Shown here piece by piece: positions 32,545-41,751 of a stretch of 64,000 nt of DNA. Positions within the stretch are counted from its first letter, which is position 1, and every line of letters starts with the position of its first letter. A model generated the notes under the pieces. The model worked only from the letters and a program-made list of their open reading frames with translations, made no database searches and was not told where the DNA came from. This stretch comes from Tous-C4FEB sp044356555 (GTDB lineage Bacteria; Verrucomicrobiota; Verrucomicrobiia; Opitutales; Opitutaceae). The position numbers and the translations under genes were made by a program. Location: NCBI GenBank assembly GCA_044356555.1, contig JBIKWB010000019.1:37978-101977 (forward strand). The letters are read 5' to 3'.

Positions 32545-33582
32545 ATGAAACTACTCGCCCGGTTTACCCTCATCGGCTGCCTGCTTCTCCCTGCGATTGC
32601 CCTCGCGCAACCTGCCCTCCCCGCCCGGAAAGTCGTTTTCACGGGCGGCCGCTTCGACGAAAGCGCGCAGCGCGAACTCCGCGCCGCCGCGCCCAACCTC
32701 AACGTCGTCTTCCCCGCCCGCGACCGGGTGCTCGCCGAGATCGCCGATGCCGACGCCATCGTGGGCGGGCTCACCCGCGAGCAATTTCGCGCAGCCAAAA
32801 AGCTCCGCTGGGTGCAGACCGGTTCAGCCGGCATGGAAACGCTCCTCACCGCGATCCCCGAACTCGTCACCAGCGAAGTCACCGTCACCAACATGAAAAT
32901 TGTGCAGGGCCCGGAGATCGCCGATCACGCCTTCGCCCTGCTCCTCGGCCTGACGCGCCGTATCGACCGCGCCGTCGAGTCGCGCGCCACCGAGACGTGG
33001 CACTCGCTCGCCACTTTTGGCCCGCTCTTCGAACTCCACCGCAAGACCGCCGTGATCGTCGGCGTCGGCGGCATCGGCACCCAAATCGCCGTCCGCGCCA
33101 AGGCCTTTGGCATGACCGTAATTGGCGTCGATCCCGCGGACCTGCCCTATGCGCCGCATCTTGACCGCTCCGTTCCGCCCGACCGGCTCGACGTCGTCCT
33201 CCCGGAAGCCGACGTCGTCTTTATCGCAGCCCCGCACACGCCTGCGACCGACAAAATGTTCAAAGCGGCGCAATTCGCGAAGATGAAACGGGGTTCGCTT
33301 TTCATCGCCGTCTCGCGCGGGAAAATTTTTGACAACGATGCGCTCGTGGCCGCGCTGCAAAGCGGTCATCTCGCAGGCGCGGGCCTCGATGTCACTGATC
33401 CCGAGCCGCTGCCGAAGGGTCACGCCCTGTGGAAACTGCCCGGGGTCATCATCACGCCGCACATTGCCGGCCGCTCCGATGGCGACGCTGCGCGTTACTT
33501 CGAGATTCAGAAGGAAAACCTCGCCCGCTTCGCGAAGGGCGAAGCGCTGCGCCACGTGGTGGACAAGCAGAAAGGGTATTGA
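32545..33582 (+). CDS. Exported D-2-hydroxyacid dehydrogenase-like protein
   Basis: 345 residues from ATG 32545. A signal peptide is evident (LLARFTLIGCLLLPAIALAQP). The rest is a normal NAD-dependent 2-hydroxyacid dehydrogenase: VIVGVGGIGTQIAVRA nucleotide loop, Arg in AVSRGKIFD, Glu in DVTDPEPLPKGH and His in ITPHIAGRSDG. NAD is not expected outside the cytoplasm, so an exported member is odd: either the leader is not cleaved or the protein has another role. The upstream frame start (32509) gives no better N-terminus. Confidence 0.85.
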   Translation: MKLLARFTLIGCLLLPAIALAQPALPARKVVFTGGRFDESAQRELRAAAPNLNVVFPARDRVLAEIADADAIVGGLTREQFRAAKKLRWVQTGSAGMETLLTAIPELVTSEVTVTNMKIVQGPEIADHAFALLLGLTRRIDRAVESRATETWHSLATFGPLFELHRKTAVIVGVGGIGTQIAVRAKAFGMTVIGVDPADLPYAPHLDRSVPPDRLDVVLPEADVVFIAAPHTPATDKMFKAAQFAKMKRGSLFIAVSRGKIFDNDALVAALQSGHLAGAGLDVTDPEPLPKGHALWKLPGVIITPHIAGRSDGDAARYFEIQKENLARFAKGEALRHVVDKQKGY

Positions 33583-33864
33583 GCTCCCTGGACCGCAACC
33601 GCGCCGGACCGGTTTCCGAGCCGGCTGCGGCGGAAGTTATGACCGTGCGGCGGCCGCGCAACTGCGTGGATCGCGCCGCGACCCGGAGGCATCAAGGTGG
33701 GTCAGAGTCTCCGGGCACCCCTCTTTTTGAATCTAACTTTCTGACGTTCCCGGGCCTTTTCAGGCGAAGCGTAGGTCGGAAAATGGCCTCATAAAAATGC
33801 CGACCGCTCGATCTGCCTACCGGAAACAGCGAGGAACATTCTCACTATAAATAATCGTCGCGCG

Positions 33865-35238
33865 TCACCGTTTCGCGAGGCGGGCGCTCAACTCGAGGTA
33901 GTCGCAGAGGACGCCGACGTTGCGGTTGAAGACCGCGCTGTTGATCCGGTCCATGACAGAGTATTCGCCATTCCAGAGTTTTTTTGGCGCGGGCGGCGTC
34001 TTGAATCGTTCGTTGCGCGTGATCCAGGCGCCGGAGGCCTCCTGCGCGTCAATGATCGCTTGCACCTCGCCCGCGAGCGTCTCGAGGCGGCGGGTGAGGG
34101 CTGCTTGGGAGAGCTCCGGGGTCTCGGCGCGCTGCAAGCCCTCGCGGCCGAGTTTCAGCGCTTGCTCGTAGCGCCGGGTGACGGCGGCGATCTGCCCGGC
34201 GAGGTTGACCTCATAGCCGTAGCCGGTGCTGCGCTCGGGGCTGAGTTCTTCGACGCGGTTCACGCGCACCCGGCCGCGGTCGTAGTAGAGCGCCCGGTTG
34301 GTCCCGAGCTCGACGAAGCGCGCCCATTTGCCGTTGGGCAGGCGGATCTCCTGCAACCAACGCAGCGTGTCGGGGATCGGTTCGAGCAACGTCGCATCGC
34401 CGAGCGCGAGATAGAGGTCGATCAGCGTGCCGAGGTTGCGAACGCTCTCCGCCGGCCCGAGCGACGCCGGTTCGAAGGAGCGGGCCCAAGCGGGCTGGAG
34501 AAACTCGTTGTATTGCTGTGACCAGCCGGGCTGAGGCGGCGGATTCTGGGAGATCACGATAAACCGCGCCACGCGACGCAGGCTCGCCGCGACGGCTTTG
34601 TTCGCGGGGTCCAAGCGGTGCGCTTCGATCATGACGCGCACGCAGTCGTTGATGCCGCCGTCGTTGAAGGTGGCGTAGTCGTGGTAGTTTCCGCGCGGGG
34701 GATACAGGTGGGGCCAGCCTCCGTTCCCGAGTTGCGTGGCGAGCATCATGTCGAGCGCGCGCCGGGTGGCGGCGGCGAGTCGCTCGTCCGGGGCGGCGTG
34801 ATTCAACGCCAGCAGGAAGCTGATTGCCGATTGGCTCTGGTTGTCGTCGAAGCTCACGGTCTCGTTGCTCAGATCGGCGAAGTTAATCGTGTGGTCCCAA
34901 CCGCCGTGTTTGTTCTGACCGCGAATGAGCGCATCGGCCGCTTGGCGGGCGGCGGCGAGCGCCTGCGGGTTACCCGTCGCGAGGTAGGCGCGCAGGTAGG
35001 ATTGACCGACGGCCGGCGTGCCCGGCGGTTGCACCTCGATGGTGTCGGCATCCTTGGGGCCCTCGCCCCAACGCTGGGACAAGTCCGGCGTCACCGAGTA
35101 AACGTAGCCGCCGTGCGCGTTGATGGTTTGAAAAAACGCGACGCCTTTCGCGAGCGCGGCCTCGGCCCGGGGCCGAACGTCGGCGGCGAAGAGACTTACG
35201 GGCAGCAGGGCCAGGGAAAACCAGCGGGTAGAGCTCAT
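33865..35238 (-). CDS. Secreted pectate lyase, PL10-like
   Basis: 457 residues from ATG 35238, which begins a signal peptide (TRWFSLALLPVSLFAADV). An alpha/alpha-toroid lyase is indicated by GGWPHLYPPRGNYHDYATFNDG, YNEFLQPAWARSFEPASLG and LRWLQEIRLPNGKWARFVE, which match PL10 pectate lyases. It should cleave pectate by beta-elimination outside the cytoplasm. It stands alone, with a large repeat-bearing gap upstream. Confidence 0.82.
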   Translation of the reverse strand: MSSTRWFSLALLPVSLFAADVRPRAEAALAKGVAFFQTINAHGGYVYSVTPDLSQRWGEGPKDADTIEVQPPGTPAVGQSYLRAYLATGNPQALAAARQAADALIRGQNKHGGWDHTINFADLSNETVSFDDNQSQSAISFLLALNHAAPDERLAAATRRALDMMLATQLGNGGWPHLYPPRGNYHDYATFNDGGINDCVRVMIEAHRLDPANKAVAASLRRVARFIVISQNPPPQPGWSQQYNEFLQPAWARSFEPASLGPAESVRNLGTLIDLYLALGDATLLEPIPDTLRWLQEIRLPNGKWARFVELGTNRALYYDRGRVRVNRVEELSPERSTGYGYEVNLAGQIAAVTRRYEQALKLGREGLQRAETPELSQAALTRRLETLAGEVQAIIDAQEASGAWITRNERFKTPPAPKKLWNGEYSVMDRINSAVFNRNVGVLCDYLELSARLAKR

Positions 35239-35279
35239 GGGGGTGTGAGGACAATCAACCGAAAAACCGCAGAAGGTGA

Positions 35280-35429
35280 AACCGCTAATTTCCGCCAATC
35301 GACGCCAATGAAAGAGTTTTGAATCGCATCCAACTCGACCGGAGATTCACCCGATCGGTGAACCAAGAATTCACTTCCGGAAAAATTCTTCCTCATGGAT
35401 TAGCGGGAATTAGCGAAGATTAGCGGTTA
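35280..35429. repeat. ATTAGCG-type intergenic inverted repeat
   Basis: Left arm ACCGCTAATTTCCGCCAAT (from 35281) and right arm ATTAGCGGGAATTAGCGAAG...TAGCGGTT (from 35399) are reverse complements with a few mismatches. Each arm is itself built of ATTAGCG-like heptamers, a style of intergenic repeat seen in this phylum. Confidence 0.6.
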
Positions 35430-35822
35430 ACCCACTGCCGAATTCAGGATCAAGAGAGGTGCCGAAGGGATCGGCAAACTAGGACCGCCTTTCCCGGCGC
35501 GAATTTTCGTCCGGGCCGAATCTGAAAATTTTGGCGGTTCCGTTGGTCAAGACGGCCGTGACAAGACCGGCTCTAAACTTGCCACCACGCCGTTCGACGG
35601 CGCCGCCACCTGCTCCGGGCGCACCCTGCACCCCTTCGCAAATACCTCTCCGGGCCGCTTCTCCGTTTTGCCCGATTTTGACCGAAGCCGGCAAAATCCG
35701 CGCTCTCCCCCTGCGCGACAGAAATGCTTCCCATTCGTCACACAGGCCCTCTTGAACTCCGAGTAATCTAACGCTCAATCCCCGCTCGTTCCCAGATACG
35801 TCTTCTGGGTAGTGCCCCGACC
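35430..35822. other. No convincing gene (about 390 bp)
   Basis: Short frames on both strands lack recognisable domains and overlap one another. A minus-strand frame around 35547-35741 could be a gene relic, but nothing supports it. The stretch may hold the promoter of the lipase-like gene. Confidence 0.4.
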
Positions 35823-37226
35823 ATGATCCGAAATTTCCGTCCGCTTCGTTTTCTTCCGAGATTCCTGCGTCTCCGCGCGCTCATTTCGGCGCTGGGCGTC
35901 CTCCTCGGGCTCACCCAATTCACCGCCGCCGCAGAGGCGCCCCCGCCGATCGTTTTCGTGCATGGGAACGGCGACACGGCCGCGCTTTGGCTAACGACGG
36001 TCTGGCGCTTCGAAACCAACGGCTGGCCCCGCGATCGTCTCCACGCGCTCGATCTCCCGTTGCCGCTGGCCCGGGACGACGATGGCGTCGCGCAGCCCGG
36101 CCGCAGCTCCGCGACCGAGCTGGCCCTCCGCCTCCAGGCCGAGGTCGCGCGCGTCTCGCGCCTCCACGGCGGCGCGAAAGTCGTGATGGTCGGAAATTCC
36201 CGCGGCGGTCTCGCCATCCGCAACTACATCGCAAACTTCGGGGGCGCGGCTCTCGTCTCGCACGCCATCCTCGGCGGGTCGCCCAATCACGGCGTATGGG
36301 CCAATGCCGCCCTGCGCCCCGGCAGCGAATTCAACGGCGCGGGCCCGTTCCTGACCGCGCTAAATTCTCCGCCGGGTGCCTCCCCGGGAATTGAAGTCAC
36401 GCCGGGCGTGCGCTGGCTGACCATCCGCTCGGATCAAAATGACAAATTTGCGCAACCTGACGGTGTCTGGATGGGCGCCAAAGGCATGCCGACCGGAGTG
36501 ACCTACGACGGGCCTGCTCTCGGCGGCGCGACCAACGTTATCCTGCGGGAACGCGATCACCGCGAGGTCAGCTACCACGCCGAAGCCTTCACGGAGACCT
36601 ACCGTTTCGTGACCGGTCGTTCCCCGGCCAGCACCGAGATTGCCGAGGAGCCCGCCCCCACGTTGAACGGCACCGTCACGGGCTTCGCCGGCGGCAGCCA
36701 GACCAATTTACCCGTGCCAGGCTCGACGGTGGAGATCTTTGCGGTCGAGCCCACCACCGGTGCGCGCATCGGCCCGGCGAAACACCGGGCGACGGTGAGC
36801 GACGACGGGCGCTGGGGACCCTTCTCCACCGATGCTCGCACGTATCTTGAATTCGTGATCACCGCTCCGGGCCACGCCATCACCCATGTTTACCGCACGC
36901 CGTTTTCGCGCTCGAGCGACCTCGTCCACCTCCGCGCCGAACGCTCCCTCAAGGCCGAGGGTCGTCCCGCCGCAGTCGTCATTTTGACCCGGCCACGAGG
37001 GTATTTTGGCCTGCCCCGCGATGAGGTCGTGCTGGACGGAAAAAATCCTCCGGCCGGTATTCCAGCGGGAGTGGCCGGAGTTTCAACGGCTCGGCTCGAA
37101 TTGACCGAGGGCGCCGGACGGAGCGTGTCCGCCAAGTTTCGTTCCGGCGCGATCAGCGAACAGCTCACGGGGGTAGCGTGGCCGGCCGAGGAGAACCGCC
37201 TCGTTTTCCTCGAACTGCATCACTGA
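35823..37226 (+). CDS. Secreted alpha/beta hydrolase (lipase-like) with C-terminal beta domains
   Basis: 467 residues. The signal sequence is long (RLRALISALGVLLGLTQFTAAAEA). The N-terminal half is a lipase fold: IVFVHGNGDTAALW (oxyanion side), VVMVGNSRGGLAIRNY (nucleophile Ser), SHAILGGSPNHG, and a His candidate in RDHREVSYH. The C-terminal half has an LNGTVTGFAGG...STVEIFAVEPTTG beta-sandwich and a second sandwich, like the arrangement in archaeal lipase AFL. The substrate is unknown. It ends 114 bp before a TonB receptor. Confidence 0.8.
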   Translation: MIRNFRPLRFLPRFLRLRALISALGVLLGLTQFTAAAEAPPPIVFVHGNGDTAALWLTTVWRFETNGWPRDRLHALDLPLPLARDDDGVAQPGRSSATELALRLQAEVARVSRLHGGAKVVMVGNSRGGLAIRNYIANFGGAALVSHAILGGSPNHGVWANAALRPGSEFNGAGPFLTALNSPPGASPGIEVTPGVRWLTIRSDQNDKFAQPDGVWMGAKGMPTGVTYDGPALGGATNVILRERDHREVSYHAEAFTETYRFVTGRSPASTEIAEEPAPTLNGTVTGFAGGSQTNLPVPGSTVEIFAVEPTTGARIGPAKHRATVSDDGRWGPFSTDARTYLEFVITAPGHAITHVYRTPFSRSSDLVHLRAERSLKAEGRPAAVVILTRPRGYFGLPRDEVVLDGKNPPAGIPAGVAGVSTARLELTEGAGRSVSAKFRSGAISEQLTGVAWPAEENRLVFLELHH

Positions 37227-37340
37227 TTTGGTCGGTTGGGTGACCGTCCGGTTACACGACGGTTAACTTGCGGTTACGGAGCGCTCGCCGCGTTGACGGA
37301 GCGCAGGGCGACGCCTCCCTTCGCGGCTCTTCCAACCACC

Positions 37341-39620
37341 ATGCGAAAATTAACCGCGCTGCTATCACTGTCCGTTTTTGCCGCCACGCCCTTCGCGCTT
37401 CACGGCGAAGAAGTCGTCGCGCTCGAGAAGTTTGTCGTCACTTCTCAGAAGCGCACCGAGGAAATCAAGAATGTGCCGATCTCGGTCACCGCTTACAAAG
37501 GCGAATTTCTAAACCGGCTCGGCATCGGCTCGTTCAAAGACCTCGCCCCCTACGTGCCCGGTCTTTTTATCCAAGAGCAGTCGCCCAACAATCCGGGCAT
37601 CAATGTCCGCGGTGTCACCACCGACAGCGGCAACCCCAGCCAAGAAACCCGTGTTTCTATTTTCCAAGATGGCGTCTCGATCAGCCGCTCCCGCGGCAGC
37701 GTGGTTGAGCTCTTCGACCTCGAACGGGTCGAGGTGTTGAAGGGCCCGCAGGGTACTTTGTTTGGACGCGGCGCCCAGATCGGTGCTATTTCGATCATCC
37801 AGAACAAAGCGCAGAACGGCACCTTGGGTCAGTTCACCGCCGGCTTTGGCAACTTCGGCAAAATCGAAGCCTCGGGCACCTACAACACCGTGCTCGCCCC
37901 GAACCAGCTTTTTGCCCGCGTCGCGTTTTCCTACGTCGACCGCGAGGGCTCGATCGAAAATGTTGCCGATGGTTCGGATCTCAACGGCAAGAACACGCTC
38001 GGCGTCCGCACCAGCCTCCGGTGGCAACCCAGCACGGCGACCACCGCAGATTTCATCATCAACTACCAGCGCGACCAACCGCCCGGCACCGCGTTCAAGA
38101 GCGGCACGTTCGCTCCTCGCGGCGGCAACACCCGGGCCTTCGAAACCGCCGAGTTGAACCGGGGCAAGGAGCTCGGCATCGACCGCACCGTCGTCGGCCT
38201 GACTGCGATCGTGACGCATGATCTCAACAACGCCTTCACGCTGACCAGCGTCACCGGTTATCGTGATTTCGACTCCTTCGAGGCTTTCGACGCCGACGGC
38301 ACCCGGCTTAACATCTTGGAATTCGCCGAGGATTATCTTGGCGAGCAACTCAGCCAGGAACTCCGCATCAGCTACGACACCCGCGGCCGCTTTCGGGGCT
38401 TCGCGGGCCTGAGCTACTTTGACGAAAAAGGCTCGGCGCGCGTGCCGTTTTACACCGACGAACGTCAGCTGGCCGCGTTTCTCCTGCGCGGCTCAGGCGT
38501 GCCCGTGTTCAATCCTGATGGCACGCCGAACACCAGCTTGACGGTCAGCCCGGTCACCGGTGGACCGCTCCGCGCCTACAACCGCGAGGAATACACCCAG
38601 ACCGGCGCGACCGAGGCTTACGACATCTTCGTCGATGGCACCTACAACGTCACAGACCGTCTCGAGCTTTCCGCCGGCTTCCGCGCCACGTTCGAAGACA
38701 TCACCTCGGGCTATCAGGTCATCAACGCCCTCACGCCCGCCGGATTCCCCACCGGTGCCGCCAATTTCCCCAACACGCTCTTCGCCCCGACCAACGGTCT
38801 GATCCAGGCGACGCGCGACTACAATTCCTGGGTGTCCCGCGCGGTCGCCCGTTACAAGATTAGCTCCGACGTCAGCGCCTTCGCCAGCGCCTCGCGGGGC
38901 CGCCGGCCGGACACCTTACTCATCTCGTTCGTCGGCGGGCGCTACGTGCCGGTCGAACTCAAAGAGGAGATCGTCTGGAACTACGAGGTCGGCCTGAAAG
39001 GCGCGTTGTTGCAAAACCGGCTCAACTGGAGCGCTTCGGTTTTCCACTACGACTACGCCAATTTCCAGAGCACCGCCGTCAATCCGACTCCTCCCCCGCT
39101 GACGACGACGGTCGATGCCGGCAACGCGACCGGAGAAGGCTTCGAACTCACCTTCCAAGGCGTGCTCAATCCCGCCGTCACGACCTTCGGCACCTTTGGC
39201 TACACGGACGCGACCTTCGACGACGTCAACGACCGCGGCCAGCGCCAACAGCTCGCCGGGAATACTTTCCGGCTCACCTCCCGCCGCACTTATTCCCTCG
39301 GCGCCACCTTCTCCGGCTCCTTGGGCACCGCCGGTCGGATTCAGCTGACGCCAAGCTACCAATACAAGTCGAAGCACTTCTTCGATGACAACAACGCCAA
39401 CGCCGGCGGCATCCTCAGCCAAGACGGATTCGGGCTCTTCAACGTCCGCGCCGCTTTCCAACCCAAGGGTGATCGTTGGGAGGTCGTCGCCTACGTCGAC
39501 AATCTGTTCGACAAGGAGTACATCATCGACGCCGGCAACACCGGCGGTGCCTTCGGCATCCCGACGTTTATCGCCGGCGATCCCCGGCTCTTCGGCGTGC
39601 GCGCAACCTACCGCTTCTGA
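37341..39620 (+). CDS. TonB-dependent receptor (siderophore/xenosiderophore type)
   Basis: 759 residues from ATG 37341, where a signal peptide begins (LTALLSLSVFAATPFALHGEE). A TonB box-like LEKFVVTSQKR is followed by a plug (VPISVTAYKGEFLNRLGIGSF, INVRGVTTDSG, RVEVLKGPQGTLFGRGAQIG) and a barrel ending YLRATYRF-like (LFGVRATYRF). The plug motifs resemble FyuA/IutA-type receptors, so an iron-siderophore or small ligand is likely. A glycerophosphodiesterase follows 18 bp later. Confidence 0.92.
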   Translation: MRKLTALLSLSVFAATPFALHGEEVVALEKFVVTSQKRTEEIKNVPISVTAYKGEFLNRLGIGSFKDLAPYVPGLFIQEQSPNNPGINVRGVTTDSGNPSQETRVSIFQDGVSISRSRGSVVELFDLERVEVLKGPQGTLFGRGAQIGAISIIQNKAQNGTLGQFTAGFGNFGKIEASGTYNTVLAPNQLFARVAFSYVDREGSIENVADGSDLNGKNTLGVRTSLRWQPSTATTADFIINYQRDQPPGTAFKSGTFAPRGGNTRAFETAELNRGKELGIDRTVVGLTAIVTHDLNNAFTLTSVTGYRDFDSFEAFDADGTRLNILEFAEDYLGEQLSQELRISYDTRGRFRGFAGLSYFDEKGSARVPFYTDERQLAAFLLRGSGVPVFNPDGTPNTSLTVSPVTGGPLRAYNREEYTQTGATEAYDIFVDGTYNVTDRLELSAGFRATFEDITSGYQVINALTPAGFPTGAANFPNTLFAPTNGLIQATRDYNSWVSRAVARYKISSDVSAFASASRGRRPDTLLISFVGGRYVPVELKEEIVWNYEVGLKGALLQNRLNWSASVFHYDYANFQSTAVNPTPPPLTTTVDAGNATGEGFELTFQGVLNPAVTTFGTFGYTDATFDDVNDRGQRQQLAGNTFRLTSRRTYSLGATFSGSLGTAGRIQLTPSYQYKSKHFFDDNNANAGGILSQDGFGLFNVRAAFQPKGDRWEVVAYVDNLFDKEYIIDAGNTGGAFGIPTFIAGDPRLFGVRATYRF

Positions 39621-39638
39621 TCCCTTCGCGCGGCGCCG

Positions 39639-40679
39639 ATGAAACCGATCACCCTCACCGCCGTCGCCTGCCTGCTCGGCTTGCCCGCCCTCCTCTTGGC
39701 GGCCAAGCCGCTCGTCATTGCTCACCGGGGGGCTTCGGGCTATCTGCCCGAGCACACCCTCGAATCTGCCGCCTACGCCCACGCGCTCGGCGCGGATTAC
39801 ATCGAGCAAGACATCGTCATGTCCCGCGACGGCACGTTGGTCGTGCTCCACGATATCCATCTGGAAACCACGACTGATGTGGCCGCGCGTTTCCCGAACC
39901 GCAAACGCCCCGACGGGCGCTTCTACGCCCTCGATTTCACGTGGGATGAGTTGCGCTCCCTCCGGGTCAGCGAGCGCTTCGATCCGAAGACCGGCGCAGC
40001 GGTTTTCCCGCGCCGATTCCCCGCCGCTGCCGGTGCATTCCGCTTGTGCACCTTGGAGGAGCAGATCGCCCTGATCGCCGGGCTTAATCGCTCAACCGGC
40101 CGGACGACCGGCCTCTACGTCGAGTTCAAGGACCCCGCCTTTCACCAAAAAGAGGGTCGCGATCTCGGTGCCACGTTGCTCGAGGTCCTGGGCCGGCACG
40201 GCTACGACGATCCGGCGGACCGCATCTTCGTGCAGTGTTTCGACCCGGTCGCCCTCAAGCGGCTGCGAACCGAATTACGGACGCGCCTGCCCCTGGTCCA
40301 GTTGCTGGGCGACAACGCGTGGGGCGAGTCTCCCGCCGACTACAGCGCGATGCGCACTCCGGCCGGTCTCAAAGAGATCGCGACCTACGCCCAAGGCATC
40401 GGACCCCACCTTGGCCAGATCGTATCCGGCCGCACGGCCGATGGAAAACCGCAGCTCACGTCACTGGTTGCCGACGCCCATCGTGAAGGACTGTTGGTTC
40501 ACCCTTACACGTTTCGCGCCGACACTTTGCCGGCCGGCATTTCGGATATCGCCGGATTGCTCGAGCTCTTTTTGGTCCACGCCGGCATCGATGGATTTTT
40601 TATCGATCAGCCCGATGCTGGCGTGCGCGCGGTCGCCGCACTCCCGCTCAAGCCAGAAACTACCCGCAACAAGCAATGA
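39639..40679 (+). CDS. glpQ: Exported glycerophosphodiester phosphodiesterase
   Basis: 346 residues with a signal peptide (LTAVACLLGLPALLLAAKP). The GDPD signature is intact: VIAHRGASGYLPEHTLES, DYIEQDIVMSRDGTLVVLHD with the metal-binding Glu, Asp and His, and LYVEFKDPAFH. It hydrolyses glycerophosphodiesters to glycerol-3-phosphate and an alcohol in the periplasm. Its position 18 bp after a TonB receptor suggests cotranscription and uptake of a phosphodiester-type nutrient. Confidence 0.9.
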   Translation: MKPITLTAVACLLGLPALLLAAKPLVIAHRGASGYLPEHTLESAAYAHALGADYIEQDIVMSRDGTLVVLHDIHLETTTDVAARFPNRKRPDGRFYALDFTWDELRSLRVSERFDPKTGAAVFPRRFPAAAGAFRLCTLEEQIALIAGLNRSTGRTTGLYVEFKDPAFHQKEGRDLGATLLEVLGRHGYDDPADRIFVQCFDPVALKRLRTELRTRLPLVQLLGDNAWGESPADYSAMRTPAGLKEIATYAQGIGPHLGQIVSGRTADGKPQLTSLVADAHREGLLVHPYTFRADTLPAGISDIAGLLELFLVHAGIDGFFIDQPDAGVRAVAALPLKPETTRNKQ

Positions 40680-40725
40680 ACGATAAGGCCCAAACCAGGG
40701 CCGAGGAAAAAGGGTCCGGCCGGTA

Positions 40726-40745
40726 CGGCGCTAGTTAAGGACAAT
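40726..40745. repeat. Solo insertion-sequence end relic
   Basis: CGGCGCTAGTTAAGGACAAT resembles the terminal repeat of the IS4 element at 23203 (GGCGCTAAGTTAAGG). No transposase is nearby, so it may be what remains after deletion of an element. Short match, low confidence. Confidence 0.35.
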
Positions 40746-40937
40746 CATCAACGGATGGGGACGTGGTGTTGTTCGCCATCGTAGTCACCTTTGTCGGCGC
40801 CGAAATAGCTCGGGGAAGAACCGGTGGACTTTGCCTTCTGCCACCCACTCAAGCTCCGGAAGCCGACTACAACTCGGTGAGCCGTTGAATCTGGTCTAGA
40901 AACGCGCCCGGTTCTCCGCTCAGCTCTCGCCTCTCAC

Positions 40938-41660
40938 ATGTCCGCTGCTCCCACTCGCCCGCTCACCCTCGGTTTCGACGCCGACGACACCCTTTGGCAC
41001 AACGAAAATATTTTTGAAAAGGTCCACGTGCGCTACCGCGATCTCCTCGCGCGCTACCACGATGCCGCCACCGTCGATCGCACGCTCTTCGCCACCGAGA
41101 TGCGCAACCTCGAACTCTACGGCTACGGCGTGAAGGGCTTCACCCTCTCTTCCATCGAGACCGCCATCCAGCTCACCGCCGGCCAGATCAGCGCGGAGGA
41201 AATCAATCAGATCATCACGCTCGGCCAAGAGATGCTCGCCCACCCCGTCGATCTGCTCGACGGCGTCGTCGAAACCCTCTCCTCGTTGTCCGGCACCCAC
41301 CGGCTGCTCGTCATCACCAAGGGCGACCTCCGCGACCAAGAGCGCAAACTCGCCCGCTCCGGCCTCGCGGACCATTTCCAACACGTCGAAATCCTCTCTG
41401 AAAAAGACGAACGTTCCTACGACGCGATTTTTCGCCGCCACGCCATCGATCCACGGCGCTTCCTGATGGTCGGCAACTCGCTGAAATCCGACATTCTGCC
41501 CGTGCTCGCGCTCGGCGGCGCCGGCGTGCACGTGCCCTACCACCTGACCTGGGCCGCCGAGCGCGTCGAACACCCGCCGCGCGCCGTTGGCCGTTTCTTC
41601 GAGATTCAATCCGTGCGCGATCTGCCCGCCGTGCTGTCGACGTGGTCGGCCGGGTTGTAG
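40938..41660 (+). CDS. HAD-superfamily hydrolase
   Basis: 240 residues. HAD motif I is LGFDADDTLWHNE, motif II VITKGD, motif III near KDERSYDAIF, and motif IV MVGNSLKSDI. It probably dephosphorylates a small metabolite; the substrate is not deducible. It precedes the LptF/LptG-type permease by about 90 bp, without obvious functional link. Confidence 0.87.
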   Translation: MSAAPTRPLTLGFDADDTLWHNENIFEKVHVRYRDLLARYHDAATVDRTLFATEMRNLELYGYGVKGFTLSSIETAIQLTAGQISAEEINQIITLGQEMLAHPVDLLDGVVETLSSLSGTHRLLVITKGDLRDQERKLARSGLADHFQHVEILSEKDERSYDAIFRRHAIDPRRFLMVGNSLKSDILPVLALGGAGVHVPYHLTWAAERVEHPPRAVGRFFEIQSVRDLPAVLSTWSAGL

Positions 41661-41751
41661 CATTCCGCCCCTTTCCGATTCCGGCCGCGAACCGCCTTGT
41701 CCCCGCGCGGTCTGTCTGCGATTGCTCAGCCACTTCTTTCCGACCGCCCGC

